From: Phyllobacterium brassicacearum
GTDB taxonomy: Bacteria > Pseudomonadota > Alphaproteobacteria > Rhizobiales > Rhizobiaceae
Direction: 5' to 3'
Length of the DNA: 64,000 bases
Assembly (NCBI RefSeq): GCF_003010955.1
Contig: NZ_PGGO01000022.1
Coordinates: 19,688 to 83,687, forward strand
Shown here: positions 27,120 to 37,900 of the stretch, one piece after another
How the letters are laid out: each line of letters starts with the position of its first letter
Numbering within the stretch: position 1 is the first letter of the stretch
Notes under the pieces: generated by a model
Seen by the model: the letters and a program-made list of their open reading frames with translations, nothing else
Databases searched by the model: none
Told to the model about the DNA's origin: nothing
Made by a program: the position numbers and the translations under genes

Positions 27120-29597
27120 CCGCTGAGAAATTTGCGGGCACTGCTTGCCGGCGCAAGCTCGGCTTTGCCATTCTTGGTGACATTCACCCCTCACGCGCGT
27201 GCAGAGGATGCGCTCGGCAGGATCAACACCCCGTTTGGTGTCGAAGTCGGAACATTCGAAGTGATACAATTTGCCATGTTCCTCGGTGCCATGGGAGCCG
27301 CTCTCCTTTCGGCAGGTTGGCTCATCCGTGAGCGCAGCCGCATCGCCCACGAAAATCGACAGTTGCGTGACAAGGTTGCCGATCTCAACGTTACCGTTCA
27401 GCGCAACGAGGCAATGCTCAATCTCAAGGACCAGCGCATCATTGTCTGGGAGGGCGCTTCAAGCACACCCAATCTGATTGGCAGCCTGCCAGCAGAGATC
27501 GGCGTACCCGAGGCCCGGGCACTGTTCCTGGCGTTTGGCCGCTGGCTTCAGATCGATTCCGCGACCTTGCTGGATCGTTCGATCTCGGCTCTGCGCGAAA
27601 AGGCGCGGCCTTTCGATATAGCGATTGAGACCTCGAAAGGTGCGCCGCTGGAGGTACAAGGCCGTACCTCTGGTGGCTATGCCATCGTCCGTTTCATCAA
27701 TCTCGGCGAGGCGAGGGCCGCACAGGCGCTGCTCAAGACCGAGAACTATCAGCTCAACGAAGCTGTTGGCGCATTGCGCGGGCTGCTAGAATCGATCGAC
27801 ATGCCAGCCTGGAGCCGCGATGGCGACGGTCGCCTTACCTGGGTCAACATGGCGTATGCCAAGGCCGTCGATGTTCGTGATCCGCGCGCTGCCATTAGTG
27901 AGGCTCGCGAACTGTTCGGCGTGCAAGCCCGCGAGCGTATTGAACGGGACAAGGCAGCAAACCGCCGCTTTCACGATCAGCTGTCGACCGTTGTTGGCGG
28001 CGACCGCCATGTTTTCCGGGTGACAGACGCTGCCGGCAGCGCGGGCTCGGCGGGCCTGGCAACCGATATCAGTGAAATCGAACTCATACGCGAAGAATTC
28101 AAGCGCACGGTGCTCAACCATTCGGATACGCTGGACCAGCTGAATTCCGCAGTCGCCATGTTCGATGCCAACCGCAAGCTGGAATTCTTCAATCAGGCCT
28201 TCGCAAAACTCTGGGGGCTGGATACCGCGTTCCTCGATAGCAATCCCGACAATGCAATGCTGCTTGACCGTTTCCGCAGCGACGGAATTCTGCCGGAGCA
28301 ACCTGACTGGCGGCGCTGGAAAGAAACCGTGCTCTCGGCCTATCACTCGGTCGAGTCGCAGGAGCACATCTGGTATCTGACCGACGGCCGGACACTGCGT
28401 GTCATCGTCAATCCGCAGCCGAAGGGCGGGGTTACCTGGGTTTTCGAAAACCTGACGGAGAAACTCGAACTGCAAAGCCGTTACAACACGCTGATCAAGG
28501 TTCAGGGCCAGACGCTGGATCATTTGGCCGAGGGTGTTGCCGTATTCGGCTCCGATGGCAAGATTCGCCTGTCCAATCCTGCCTTCGCAACGTTGTGGTC
28601 GCTGAAGCGCGAACAGATTGCCGAGGGCATGCATATCTCGGCTATCCGCCGGCTCTGCGAGCCGGTTTCGGACGTAGCGCATTGGGAAAACTTCGTCACG
28701 ACCGTCACGGGCTTTGACGACGAGCGTCAATCGCTCTCCGGTCATATTGAACTCAGCACCGGCAAGATCCTGTTCTACGCCACAGCGCCCTTGCCGAATG
28801 GCCAGACCATGCTCACTTTCGTCGATGTCACGGACTCAGTACAGGTCGAGCGCGCCCTGAAGGAAAAGAACGAGGCGTTGGAGCGCACGGACGAACTGAA
28901 GAACGATTTCGTACAGCACGTCTCCTACGAACTGCGCTCGCCGCTGACGAACATCATCGGTTTCACGGAGTTGCTGCAGACGCCGATGACAGGCCCGCTC
29001 AACGACCGCCAGCGCGACTACCTCGATCACATTGGCAGTTCTTCATCGGTCCTGCTGACGATCGTCAACGATATTCTCGATCTTGCAACCGTCGATGCCG
29101 GCATCATGGAGCTCGACATCAGCGACGTCTCGGTCACCGATGCGGTGACGACAGCTTCGGAGAAAGTGGCCGAGCGGTTGAAGGAGCACAATATCCTCCT
29201 GGATATTCGCGTTGCGCCCGGATCCGGTTCTTTCCGGGCCGACGCCAGCCGCGTCAAGCAGGTCTTAGCCAATCTTTTAAGCAACGCCGCCAATTACGCA
29301 CCCGAAGGCAGCACCGTTACGCTCGCCTGCTGGCGCGAACAGGCCGAAATGATCTTCAGCGTGCAGGACCATGGTCCGGGTATGCCGGACTATGTCCTCA
29401 ACAGCATATTCAAGCGTTTCCAGCCCTATCCGAACGGCGGGCGCAAACGCGGCGCGGGATTGGGGCTGTCGATTGTCAAGGGCTTTGTCGAACTGCATGG
29501 CGGTACCGTCGATATCGACAGTGCCGCAGGCAAGGGCACGCTGGTTACCTGCCGTTTCCCGCTCGAAGCGCGGACTTATCGCATTGCTGCCGAATAA
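27087..29597 (+). CDS. divL: DivL-like PAS-domain pseudo-kinase
   Basis: DivL controls the CckA-CtrA cell-cycle pathway, reading the DivK phosphorylation state at the pole. It has N-terminal hydrophobic segments (about 20-35 and 55-75), PAS-like domains between about 230 and 590, then DHp and ATPase domains. The H-box reads HVSYELRSPLTN: tyrosine (Tyr614) replaces the phospho-acceptor histidine, the hallmark of DivL. The ATPase motifs NLLSNA, DHGPGM and GAGLGLSI remain. The start is uncertain: ATG at 27087 (836 residues) is in a repeat, and the frame is open to a TTG at 26997. The next gene starts 7 bases later. Confidence 0.9.
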   Translation: MARQSTRKVASPLRNLRALLAGASSALPFLVTFTPHARAEDALGRINTPFGVEVGTFEVIQFAMFLGAMGAALLSAGWLIRERSRIAHENRQLRDKVADLNVTVQRNEAMLNLKDQRIIVWEGASSTPNLIGSLPAEIGVPEARALFLAFGRWLQIDSATLLDRSISALREKARPFDIAIETSKGAPLEVQGRTSGGYAIVRFINLGEARAAQALLKTENYQLNEAVGALRGLLESIDMPAWSRDGDGRLTWVNMAYAKAVDVRDPRAAISEARELFGVQARERIERDKAANRRFHDQLSTVVGGDRHVFRVTDAAGSAGSAGLATDISEIELIREEFKRTVLNHSDTLDQLNSAVAMFDANRKLEFFNQAFAKLWGLDTAFLDSNPDNAMLLDRFRSDGILPEQPDWRRWKETVLSAYHSVESQEHIWYLTDGRTLRVIVNPQPKGGVTWVFENLTEKLELQSRYNTLIKVQGQTLDHLAEGVAVFGSDGKIRLSNPAFATLWSLKREQIAEGMHISAIRRLCEPVSDVAHWENFVTTVTGFDDERQSLSGHIELSTGKILFYATAPLPNGQTMLTFVDVTDSVQVERALKEKNEALERTDELKNDFVQHVSYELRSPLTNIIGFTELLQTPMTGPLNDRQRDYLDHIGSSSSVLLTIVNDILDLATVDAGIMELDISDVSVTDAVTTASEKVAERLKEHNILLDIRVAPGSGSFRADASRVKQVLANLLSNAANYAPEGSTVTLACWREQAEMIFSVQDHGPGMPDYVLNSIFKRFQPYPNGGRKRGAGLGLSIVKGFVELHGGTVDIDSAAGKGTLVTCRFPLEARTYRIAAE

Positions 29598-29604
29598 GGC
29601 ACCC

Positions 29605-31107
29605 ATGCTTACCGTTCATCTTGCAACTACCGAAGAAACTGAGCGCCTTGGCCAAGACCTGGCCTTGTCCTTGCGCAAGGGAGACCTCGTGACGTTGTCC
29701 GGCGATCTTGGCGCCGGAAAATCGACTCTGGCACGCGGCCTCATCCGTACCATTGCAGATGACAATGGCTATGAAGTGCCAAGTCCGACCTTCACGATCG
29801 TCCAGTCCTATCCGGAACTACGCTTGCCGATAAGCCACGTCGATCTCTATCGCCTGTCTTCCGCCGACGAGCTTGACGAACTCGGCCTGGACGAGGCACT
29901 CGACGACGGTGCTGTGCTGGTAGAGTGGCCGGAACGGGGGGCCGATGCCCTGCCGGCGTCCAGCTTGCGTGTGACGCTACTCGGCGAGGGTGATGGCCGC
30001 AAGGCAATCATTGAAGGCAAGCCTGATGCCGTTGCAAGACTGCAGCGCTCACTGGCAATCCGCACATTTCTCGGACGGGCCGGTTTTCCGGTCGCGGAAC
30101 GTCGTTATCTGCTTGGCGATGCGTCGGCGCGAGGCTACGAGACCATTACGGCGGAAGGCAAACCGCCACTCATACTGATGAATTCGCCCTATAACCCTGG
30201 CGGGCCGGTCTTGCGCAACGGCAAGACCTATATGCAGATCGCCCACCTTTCTCAATCGGTTACCGCGTTTGTTGCAATGGACAAACTGTTGCAGTCCAAG
30301 GGCTTCAGCGTACCCGAGATTTACGCGGAGGATCTGGACGGCGGCCTTCTACTCCTGGAAAATCTAGGCAGCGAAGGAGTGCTCGATGCCAGTGGCGCTC
30401 CTATCCCGGAACGCTACGAGGCTGCCGTTCGAATGCTGGCTCACCTGCACCAGCATTCGTGGCCGCAGAACATCGACGCGGCAAAGGGTTATGCACACCA
30501 TATCCACAGCTTCGATCGTGATGCCATGATGATCGAAGTTGAGCTTCTGTCGGATTGGTATGCGCCGCGCCTCAGCGGCAGACCGCTAGATTCTCAACAA
30601 AAAGCGCAATACGTTGCTGCTTGGGATCATGTATTTAGTCAGTTAATTAATGTTGAGGAAAGTTTGTTGCTGCGCGATGTTCACTCGCCCAACATCCTCT
30701 GGCGTGGCGATGCGACCGGAATGGATCGCGTCGGGTTGATCGATTTTCAGGATGCCATGATCGGGCCCTCCGCCTATGATGTAGCGTCGTTGATCTTCGA
30801 TGCGCGGGTGACGATCACTCCAGAATTCCAGGATATTTTGCTTGCCGCCTATATCGACGAACGCCAGACGCTGACGGCACCGTTCGACGAGACCAGGTTC
30901 CGCAAGGCGTTCGCCATCATGGCCGCGCAAAGAAACGCCAAAATACTCGGCATATTCGTCCGCCTCGATGAACGCGACGGCAAACCCTTCTATCTGCAGC
31001 ACTTGTCCCGCATTCAGGCTTATCTTAATCGGGTGATCGATCATCCGGCACTAGCGCCGGTCAAGGATTGGTGCGAAAAGGCAGGCGTTCTCACTTCGGA
31101 GATTTAA
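29605..31107 (+). CDS. TsaE ATPase fused to an AmgK-like sugar kinase
   Basis: Two proteins in one chain of 500 residues. Residues 1-145 are TsaE, the ATPase of the t6A37 tRNA-modification complex, with P-loop GDLGAGKS (33-40), SPTFTIVQSY and HVDLYRL. Residues 155-500 are an aminoglycoside-phosphotransferase fold related to AmgK, the anomeric MurNAc/GlcNAc kinase, with LLRDVHSPNILW and LIDFQDAMIGP as catalytic and metal loops. The fusion is known in Rhizobiales. ATG at 29605 has AAGG upstream; the frame is open further 5' inside divL. MurU follows, which supports the AmgK reading. Confidence 0.93.
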   Translation: MLTVHLATTEETERLGQDLALSLRKGDLVTLSGDLGAGKSTLARGLIRTIADDNGYEVPSPTFTIVQSYPELRLPISHVDLYRLSSADELDELGLDEALDDGAVLVEWPERGADALPASSLRVTLLGEGDGRKAIIEGKPDAVARLQRSLAIRTFLGRAGFPVAERRYLLGDASARGYETITAEGKPPLILMNSPYNPGGPVLRNGKTYMQIAHLSQSVTAFVAMDKLLQSKGFSVPEIYAEDLDGGLLLLENLGSEGVLDASGAPIPERYEAAVRMLAHLHQHSWPQNIDAAKGYAHHIHSFDRDAMMIEVELLSDWYAPRLSGRPLDSQQKAQYVAAWDHVFSQLINVEESLLLRDVHSPNILWRGDATGMDRVGLIDFQDAMIGPSAYDVASLIFDARVTITPEFQDILLAAYIDERQTLTAPFDETRFRKAFAIMAAQRNAKILGIFVRLDERDGKPFYLQHLSRIQAYLNRVIDHPALAPVKDWCEKAGVLTSEI

Positions 31108-31111
31108 TTTG

Positions 31112-31837
31112 ATGGCAAGTCCGCGCGCGGCAATGGTTCTGGCAGCCGGTCTCGGCAAACGCATGGCTCCGATTACAAATACAATACCAAAGCCGCTGGT
31201 TAAGGTAGCCGGCAAACCATTGATCGATTGGGGGCTTGATGCGCTTGAAAAAGCCGGTGTCGAGCGCGCCATCGTCAACACGCATTATCTCGCCGATCAG
31301 ATGGATGTGCACCTGGCGGAGCGCAAAGCACCGGCCATTCTCGTTTCCGACGAACGCGACGAGCTGCTCGACTCCGCTGGCGGCATCGTCAAGGCTTTGG
31401 CGCAAATCGGGACTGAACCCTTCTATGTCGTCAATGCCGATACTTTCTGGATCGATGGTGCGAGGCCCAATCTTGTCCTGCTGGCGGAAGGATGGGATGA
31501 TGCACGGATGGACATGCTCCTCATGATAGCGACCAAGGACCAATCGACCGGCTATGACGGTCGTGGCGATTTCCACATGAGCACCGAGGGCAGGCTGAGC
31601 CGTCTCGGACCTGGCGAAACCTCGCCCTATATCTATGCCGGTGCCGCGATCCTGCATCCGCGTATTTTTGCCGGCGCTCCCGCCGGCAAAGCGTCGCTCA
31701 ATCGTTATTTTGACGAGGCGATAGCGGCAGACCGGCTCTACGGCTTGTCCATGGATGGTCTCTGGCTGACGGTCGGAACACCGGCCGCCATCGGCGATGC
31801 CGAAGCTGCCATCGCCCTACAGGAGAAAAATGGTTGA
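31112..31837 (+). CDS. murU: N-acetylmuramate-1-phosphate uridylyltransferase (MurU)
   Basis: MurU makes UDP-MurNAc from MurNAc-1-phosphate, so that with AmgK recycled wall sugars bypass the fosfomycin-sensitive MurA step. The nucleotidyltransferase motif MVLAAGLGKRMAPIT starts the protein, with KPLVKVAGKPLI and the metal-binding VVNADTFW following. Length is 241 residues from ATG 31112 (GGAG ten bases upstream). It follows the AmgK fusion by 4 bases and overlaps addB by 8. Confidence 0.9.
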   Translation: MASPRAAMVLAAGLGKRMAPITNTIPKPLVKVAGKPLIDWGLDALEKAGVERAIVNTHYLADQMDVHLAERKAPAILVSDERDELLDSAGGIVKALAQIGTEPFYVVNADTFWIDGARPNLVLLAEGWDDARMDMLLMIATKDQSTGYDGRGDFHMSTEGRLSRLGPGETSPYIYAGAAILHPRIFAGAPAGKASLNRYFDEAIAADRLYGLSMDGLWLTVGTPAAIGDAEAAIALQEKNG

Positions 31838-34800
31838 GCGCCCGCATTGCCGGGTCTTCTCTATAGCACCTGGGATACCGTTCCTGCCCGCTCTTGTCGA
31901 TGCACTGCAATCGGGCCGGCTCATCCCCGGTTTTCCTGCTGATCCGGCGGATCCAATGGCGCTGGCGCGCGCGACGATCTACGTTCCGACACGCCGTGCC
32001 GCGCGTACCCTGCGCTCGCTTCTGGTCGAACGGAGCCCGGTCAAATCGGCCATTCTCCCGGTCATACGTCCGCTTGGCGATGTGGATGAGGATGCGGCGA
32101 TGTTCGACATGGGATCGGACGCCCTCTTCGATCTGGCGCCGCCGATCAGTGCGACAGAGCGGCTGCTGCTGCTGGCGCGACTGGTTCGGCCATGGCGCGA
32201 GCGTTTGCCGGATCACGTTCGCTCCCTGTTCGGCAATGAGGAAATCGCCATCCCAGCCACCACCGCAGACGCGATCTGGCTGGCGCGTGACCTTGCGAGC
32301 CTGATGGATCAGGTGGAAACCGAAGCCAGCGGCTGGTCGAGCCTTGCCAATATCGTCTCGGAAGACCTGCCGAACTGGTGGCAGGTGACGCTGGACTTTC
32401 TGGGTATCGTCACCGGTCTCTGGCCGGATATCCTGACCGAACGGCATCGATCAAATCCCGCTGCCCATCGCAACCGTCTGATTGAACTGGAAGCTGAGCG
32501 TCTGGTGCGCAATCCCCCGCCGGGGCCAGTCATCGCAGCCGGCTCGACAGGATCGATCCCGGCGACGGCCAAGCTGCTGGCATCGATCGCGTCACTGTCG
32601 CAAGGCGCGGTCGTCCTGCCCGGCCTTGACCGCGACATGGACGCCGCAAGCTGGGAGGTTCTGGCAAATCTTGCGGATAATCCGTCAATCTTCGGCCATC
32701 CCCAGTATGGTCTGCGCAAACTTCTGAGCGAGCTAGGCGTCCTGCGCGGCGATGTCATTCCCCTGGCAAACGTCTCGCCGCAGAAGCGCGCCCGCGAGCA
32801 TTTGCTAGCCGAAGCCATGCGGCCCGCCGACACAAGCGAAGCCTGGAGCATAATTGATCGCAAAAGTGATCCATTCTCCACCGCCATTGCACCCGTGGCG
32901 CTGGTCGAAGCGGTAAACGAACGGGAAGAGGCGCTGAGTGTGGCGATTGCACTGCGTGACGCCATCGACAAGCGGGGCAAGACCGCTGCCTTGATCACCG
33001 CCGATCGCGATCTCGCGCGGCGGGTCTCGACGGAACTTGCGCGCTTCAACATCGCAGCGGACGATTCCGGCGGTCGTGCCTTGCGCGAGACGCAAGCAGC
33101 CACGCTGATGCGGCTGACGATGGAGGCAGTGTTCAATCCCGGCGACCCGGTAGCGCTCCTGGCGCTCCTCAAACACCCGCTGACACGTATCGGACTGGAA
33201 CGTTCGGTGGTGCTGCAGGCTGCTGAAACCATCGAGCTTGTGGCACTGCGCGGCGGAACCGGCCGCGCCTCGCTCTCCGGGCTTGCCGCGTTCTTGGAGA
33301 AACGGCTCGGTGAGGGATCGAGTGCACCATTCGAACCGGTCTGGTTGCGGCAGATTACTGTTGCCCAGATCGAGGCGGCGCGGGCCGCTTGCGGCGCCTT
33401 AAGCCGCTGCATGGAACCGCTCATTGCCTTCGCTGGAAAGGCAGAGCCGGTGCAGATGGCCGAGATCGTTCATGCGAGCGTTGCCTGCCTGGAAAATCTG
33501 GCGCGTGACGACAAGGGGGACATCGCTGCACTCTACACCGGTGCTGCAGGAGAACAGTTTGCAGCCTTCCTGCGAAACCTGGTCTCAGCCGATTCGGGGC
33601 TTGATTTCCTCCCCTTGGAATGGCCGGGAATGATCGAAGCGCTCATGTCGGGCGAGGTGGTCAAACCGAAGGCCGGTGCCCATCCACGCCTCTTCATCTG
33701 GGGTGCACTCGAAGCGCGCCTGCAGACCGTCGATACGGTGATCATTGGCGGACTGAATGAAGGCTCCTGGCCTGGCAAGACCCGCAACGATCCATTCATG
33801 TCGCGGCCGATGAAGTCCATCATCAATCTCGAACCACCGGAGCGGCGCACAGGCCTTGCCGCTCATGACTTCCAGATGGCGATGGGCATGGACCGTGTCA
33901 TCCTCACCCGGTCACAGCGTTCCGCCAATGCGCCCACGGTAGCCTCCCGCTGGCTGCAACGGCTGGAAACCGTGCTCGGGCAGCCCGCAGCGGCAGAGTT
34001 GCGGGCGCGCGGTGCCAAATATCTCAACTGGGCGCGCCAGATCGATCATGCCGCGGATGAGGATTTCGTCAAGCGGCCCGAACCACGGCCACCGCTCGAA
34101 GCGCGGCCGAAGCATTTTTCCGTGACTGAGATTGAAACACTCAGGCGCGATCCATATGCGATCTTTGCGCGCCGCATCCTGCGGCTTCGTCCGATCGACC
34201 CGTTAATCCGCGATCCTGACGTCGCGGAGCGGGGCTCGCTGTTCCACGACATTCTGGCGCATTTCACCGAGGAAGAGATCGATCCGTTGCGCCAGGACGC
34301 AGCCGCATGTCTCCTGGAGATCGGCAGACGCCATTTCGACAATTTGGCGCTGCCGGAGGAAATCGATGCGGTCTGGTGGCCGCGGTTTCAGTCTCTGGTG
34401 CCTGAATATCTCGATTGGGAACGCGACCGCGCTCCATTGATTGCCCAACGGCATCCGGAAATCGCCTCGAAGAAAATCTCTGTGGGCACAACGGGCGTCA
34501 CGCTGTCCGGACGCGCTGACCGGGTCGACCTCAGACGCGATGGGACGGTGGATATCATCGATTACAAGACCGGCTCGACGCCGTCGAAACGACAGGCGCA
34601 TGTGCTGCTGTCTCCCCAACTGGCACTGGAAGCGGCACTTCTGGCCCGCGGCGCATTTCATGAAGTCGGAAATCGCGCCGCCGCTGACCTCCTCTATGTG
34701 CGGCTCCGGCCCAGCGGCAGGGTGGATCCCGAATCCATTCTCAAGGTCGGCACATCCATGAACGCCAGCGAGAAGACAGCACCGGAATTGGGCGAACTGT

Positions 34801-34967
34801 CCTGGGCCCGGCTCACCGAGCTGCTGACCGCCTATCGCGATCCGCAAAAAGGCTATCTGTCACGCGCTCTGCCATTCAAGGAAAGCGATCTGACCGGCGA
34901 CTACGATCATCTTGCCCGTGTGCTGGAATGGTCGGCAGGTGGTGCAGATGATGGCGGTGAGGAATGA
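31830..34967 (+). CDS. addB: Double-strand break repair protein AddB
   Basis: AddB pairs with AddA to resect double-strand breaks to Chi-like sites before RecA loading. The alphaproteobacterial form (1045 residues) has a degenerate helicase half, with YVPTRRAARTLR near residue 50, and a C-terminal RecB-type nuclease domain with GRADRVDLR...DIIDYKTG. A cysteine cluster for an iron-sulphur site, as in the Firmicute form, is not evident. ATG at 31830 has AGGAG upstream and overlaps murU; the stop overlaps addA as ATGA. Confidence 0.94.
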   Translation: MVERPHCRVFSIAPGIPFLPALVDALQSGRLIPGFPADPADPMALARATIYVPTRRAARTLRSLLVERSPVKSAILPVIRPLGDVDEDAAMFDMGSDALFDLAPPISATERLLLLARLVRPWRERLPDHVRSLFGNEEIAIPATTADAIWLARDLASLMDQVETEASGWSSLANIVSEDLPNWWQVTLDFLGIVTGLWPDILTERHRSNPAAHRNRLIELEAERLVRNPPPGPVIAAGSTGSIPATAKLLASIASLSQGAVVLPGLDRDMDAASWEVLANLADNPSIFGHPQYGLRKLLSELGVLRGDVIPLANVSPQKRAREHLLAEAMRPADTSEAWSIIDRKSDPFSTAIAPVALVEAVNEREEALSVAIALRDAIDKRGKTAALITADRDLARRVSTELARFNIAADDSGGRALRETQAATLMRLTMEAVFNPGDPVALLALLKHPLTRIGLERSVVLQAAETIELVALRGGTGRASLSGLAAFLEKRLGEGSSAPFEPVWLRQITVAQIEAARAACGALSRCMEPLIAFAGKAEPVQMAEIVHASVACLENLARDDKGDIAALYTGAAGEQFAAFLRNLVSADSGLDFLPLEWPGMIEALMSGEVVKPKAGAHPRLFIWGALEARLQTVDTVIIGGLNEGSWPGKTRNDPFMSRPMKSIINLEPPERRTGLAAHDFQMAMGMDRVILTRSQRSANAPTVASRWLQRLETVLGQPAAAELRARGAKYLNWARQIDHAADEDFVKRPEPRPPLEARPKHFSVTEIETLRRDPYAIFARRILRLRPIDPLIRDPDVAERGSLFHDILAHFTEEEIDPLRQDAAACLLEIGRRHFDNLALPEEIDAVWWPRFQSLVPEYLDWERDRAPLIAQRHPEIASKKISVGTTGVTLSGRADRVDLRRDGTVDIIDYKTGSTPSKRQAHVLLSPQLALEAALLARGAFHEVGNRAAADLLYVRLRPSGRVDPESILKVGTSMNASEKTAPELGELSWARLTELLTAYRDPQKGYLSRALPFKESDLTGDYDHLARVLEWSAGGADDGGEE

Positions 34968-37900
34968 GAAAGCCACGGATCATCCCCCGCGAAACGGTTC
35001 TCGATCAGAACCGCGCCGCTAACCCGAGGGATTCCGTCTGGGTATCGGCGAATGCCGGTTCCGGCAAGACGCACGTTCTGACGGAGCGGGTGATCCGGCT
35101 GCTTCTCGACGGAACCGATCCATCGAAAATCCTCTGCCTCACCTATACCAAGGCGGCCGCCGCGGTTATGCAGAACCGCGTCTTCGCGCGGCTCTCCGAG
35201 TGGGCAACGACCGACGAAGAAAAATTGGCACAGGCCATCGAACAGATTGACGGCCAGGCGCCCGATCGCGAGCGCCTGGCGCAAGCGCGCCGCCTGTTTG
35301 CGCGAGCCCTCGAAACGCCCGGTGGGTTGAAGATTCAGACCATCCATGCCTTCTGCGAAGCCATCCTCCATCAGTTCCCGCTTGAGGCCAACATTGCCGG
35401 CCATTTCGAACTGATGGACGACCTGATGCAGGTAGCTCTCGTCGGCGAGGCGCGCCGCCAGCTGTTGCAGTCCGCTCGGCTTGACAAAAACGCGGAGCTC
35501 GCCGCCGCCTTCGCCGATGTGCTCGATGCGGCGGGTGAGTTCGGCTTGCAGGGATTGCTCGATGAAGCGGTCAGCAAGCGGCACGATCTGGCGCGGTTCA
35601 TTCACGATATTGGCCACGATGAGTTGCGGCGCGAGACCTTCTATGCGCATTTCGGCTTTGCGAGCACTGATACTGAAGACAGCATCCTCGCGACCCTTTG
35701 GCCGGTCCGCGAATTTGACAGTGCGATCCTTGGAGAAATCCTTGAGATCCCCAGGAGCGCCACACGGGCACAGGAGTTCGCGTTGATCTTGCGTTTCGCC
35801 AAGGTCAACCAACAGATTGACCAGCGTGAAGCCACGTTGAAGACGGCGTTTCTGAAGGCGGGCGGCGAACCGAAGAGTGGCAGCTTTGTCTCGTCGAAGG
35901 CGGTGACTGACAGGGTACCGGATTTCATCGAACGCTTTGACCGGGCGGCGCAGCGCGTGTTTGAAGGGCTGGATCGCCTCAAGCAATTGCGCCTTGTTCG
36001 CTTGACCCTTTCAGCGCTGGCGCTGGTTGATGATCTGCTCGGACGCTACCAGCAAATGAAGAAGGCCCATGGCCTTCTCGATTTCGATGATCTCATCGTG
36101 CGCACGATGAACTTGCTAGCGCGTCAGGATGCCGGGCCTTGGGTCCAATACAAACTGGACAAGGGCATTGACCACATGCTGGTCGATGAGGCGCAGGATA
36201 CCAGCCCCAATCAGTGGCGTGTCATCCGCTTGTTGAGCGAGGAGTTCTTCGCGGGTAAAACCGCGCGAAACATCCGGCGCACCCTGTTCGCTGTCGGCGA
36301 TGAGAAGCAATCGATCTATTCCTTTCAGGGCGCCGTCCCAGAAGATTTTGCCGAGCACGGCAGGGCAACCGAAAGAAAGACGCGACAATCCGAATTGAGC
36401 TTTGAGCGGGTCAATCTCAACTTCTCGTTCCGCTCCGCTCCGGATGTCCTGTCCGCCGTTGACAAGGTCTTTGCGAGGCCGGAGGCCAATCGCGGCTTTG
36501 GCGTGGATCACCGCGCAACAGTTCATACGGCGATCCGCGCCAACGATCCCGGTGAAGTGCAGATCTGGGATATGCTGACACCGGAAACGGTACGCCAGGA
36601 GGACGACTGGCGAAAGCCCGTCGACAGTCTGCCGGCGCCACCTGTGCGTCTCGCCGAGCAGATTGCGAAGACGATAGAGCTCTGGCTCAAGGATGGCGAA
36701 ATTCTGGAAGGGCAGAAGCGGCGGCTGGAAGCCCGTGACATCATGGTTCTGGTGCGCAAGCGTGACCAGTTCATGTCGGCTCTGTCACGTGAGCTGAAAC
36801 GGCGCCAGGTGCCGGTTGCCGGCGCCGACCGTTTGAAACTGACGGATCACATCGCGGTCAAGGATTTGATGGCGCTTGGCCGGTTCATGCTGCTTTCGTC
36901 CGATGATTTGTCACTGGCGGCAGTGCTCAAGAGCCCGCTGTTCAAATTGGGTGACGACCAGCTGTTTGCCCTCGCCCACGGGAGGGCGGAAAACGAAACG
37001 CTCTATCAACGGCTGATCGCTCGTTCTGAAGAGGACTTGACCCTCTTTGACGTTGCGAAGCGGTTGCGGGATTGGCGCAGCCGCGCCGACACAGTTCCGG
37101 TGTTTGAATTCTATGCGGATATTCTGGGACCTGGCGGTGCGAGACGTGACATTCTGGCCAGGTTGGGTAACGAGGCAGGAGACGTCATCGACGAGTTCCA
37201 GAATTATGCTGTGGCGACGGAAAAAACCGGGCTTCCGGGGCTGCAGGCGTTTCTTGAAATTCTTGATGCGGCCGCACCGGAAATCAAACGCGAACTTGAT
37301 CAGAGCCGCAACGAGGTTCGGATCATGACCGTCCATGCCTCGAAGGGACTGGAAGCGGCGGTGGTATTTCTGGTCGATTCCGGCAGTGCTGCTTCCGCAG
37401 GCGGTCGCACCCCAAACCTGCTTTCCTTCGACATGAAGGAGAAAGACGGGTGGGAGGGCAAAGGCTTCCTGTTTGTTCCGTCGAAGGCTCACGCGACGCA
37501 GTTTACCGGCAACATACTCAATGGTCTGAAGGTTCGGGCGGAGGAAGAATATCGCCGCCTGCTCTATGTGGGCATGACCAGAGCGGAGGATCGGCTGATT
37601 GTTTGCGGCTATCGCGGAGCGCGGTTTGCACGCGATATCTGGCATGATTTGGTCGACGATGCCCTGGCCGAGGCGAGCGAGCCGTTTCAGCATCCCGTCG
37701 AGGGTGTTGTCGCCAAGCGCTACCGGGTGACGGAACCCGTGCCCATGGTCACTGTTGAGTCTGACGCCGCAGGCGAGGTCGATGGCGTGCCATTTCCATC
37801 ATCCTATCGAATGCCGATGGCGCGTGAAGCCGGCCTGCCACGGCCGCTTGCACCATCTGGTGTCTCCGTCCTGATCGAGCCAGACAACGAGGCACCCTTG

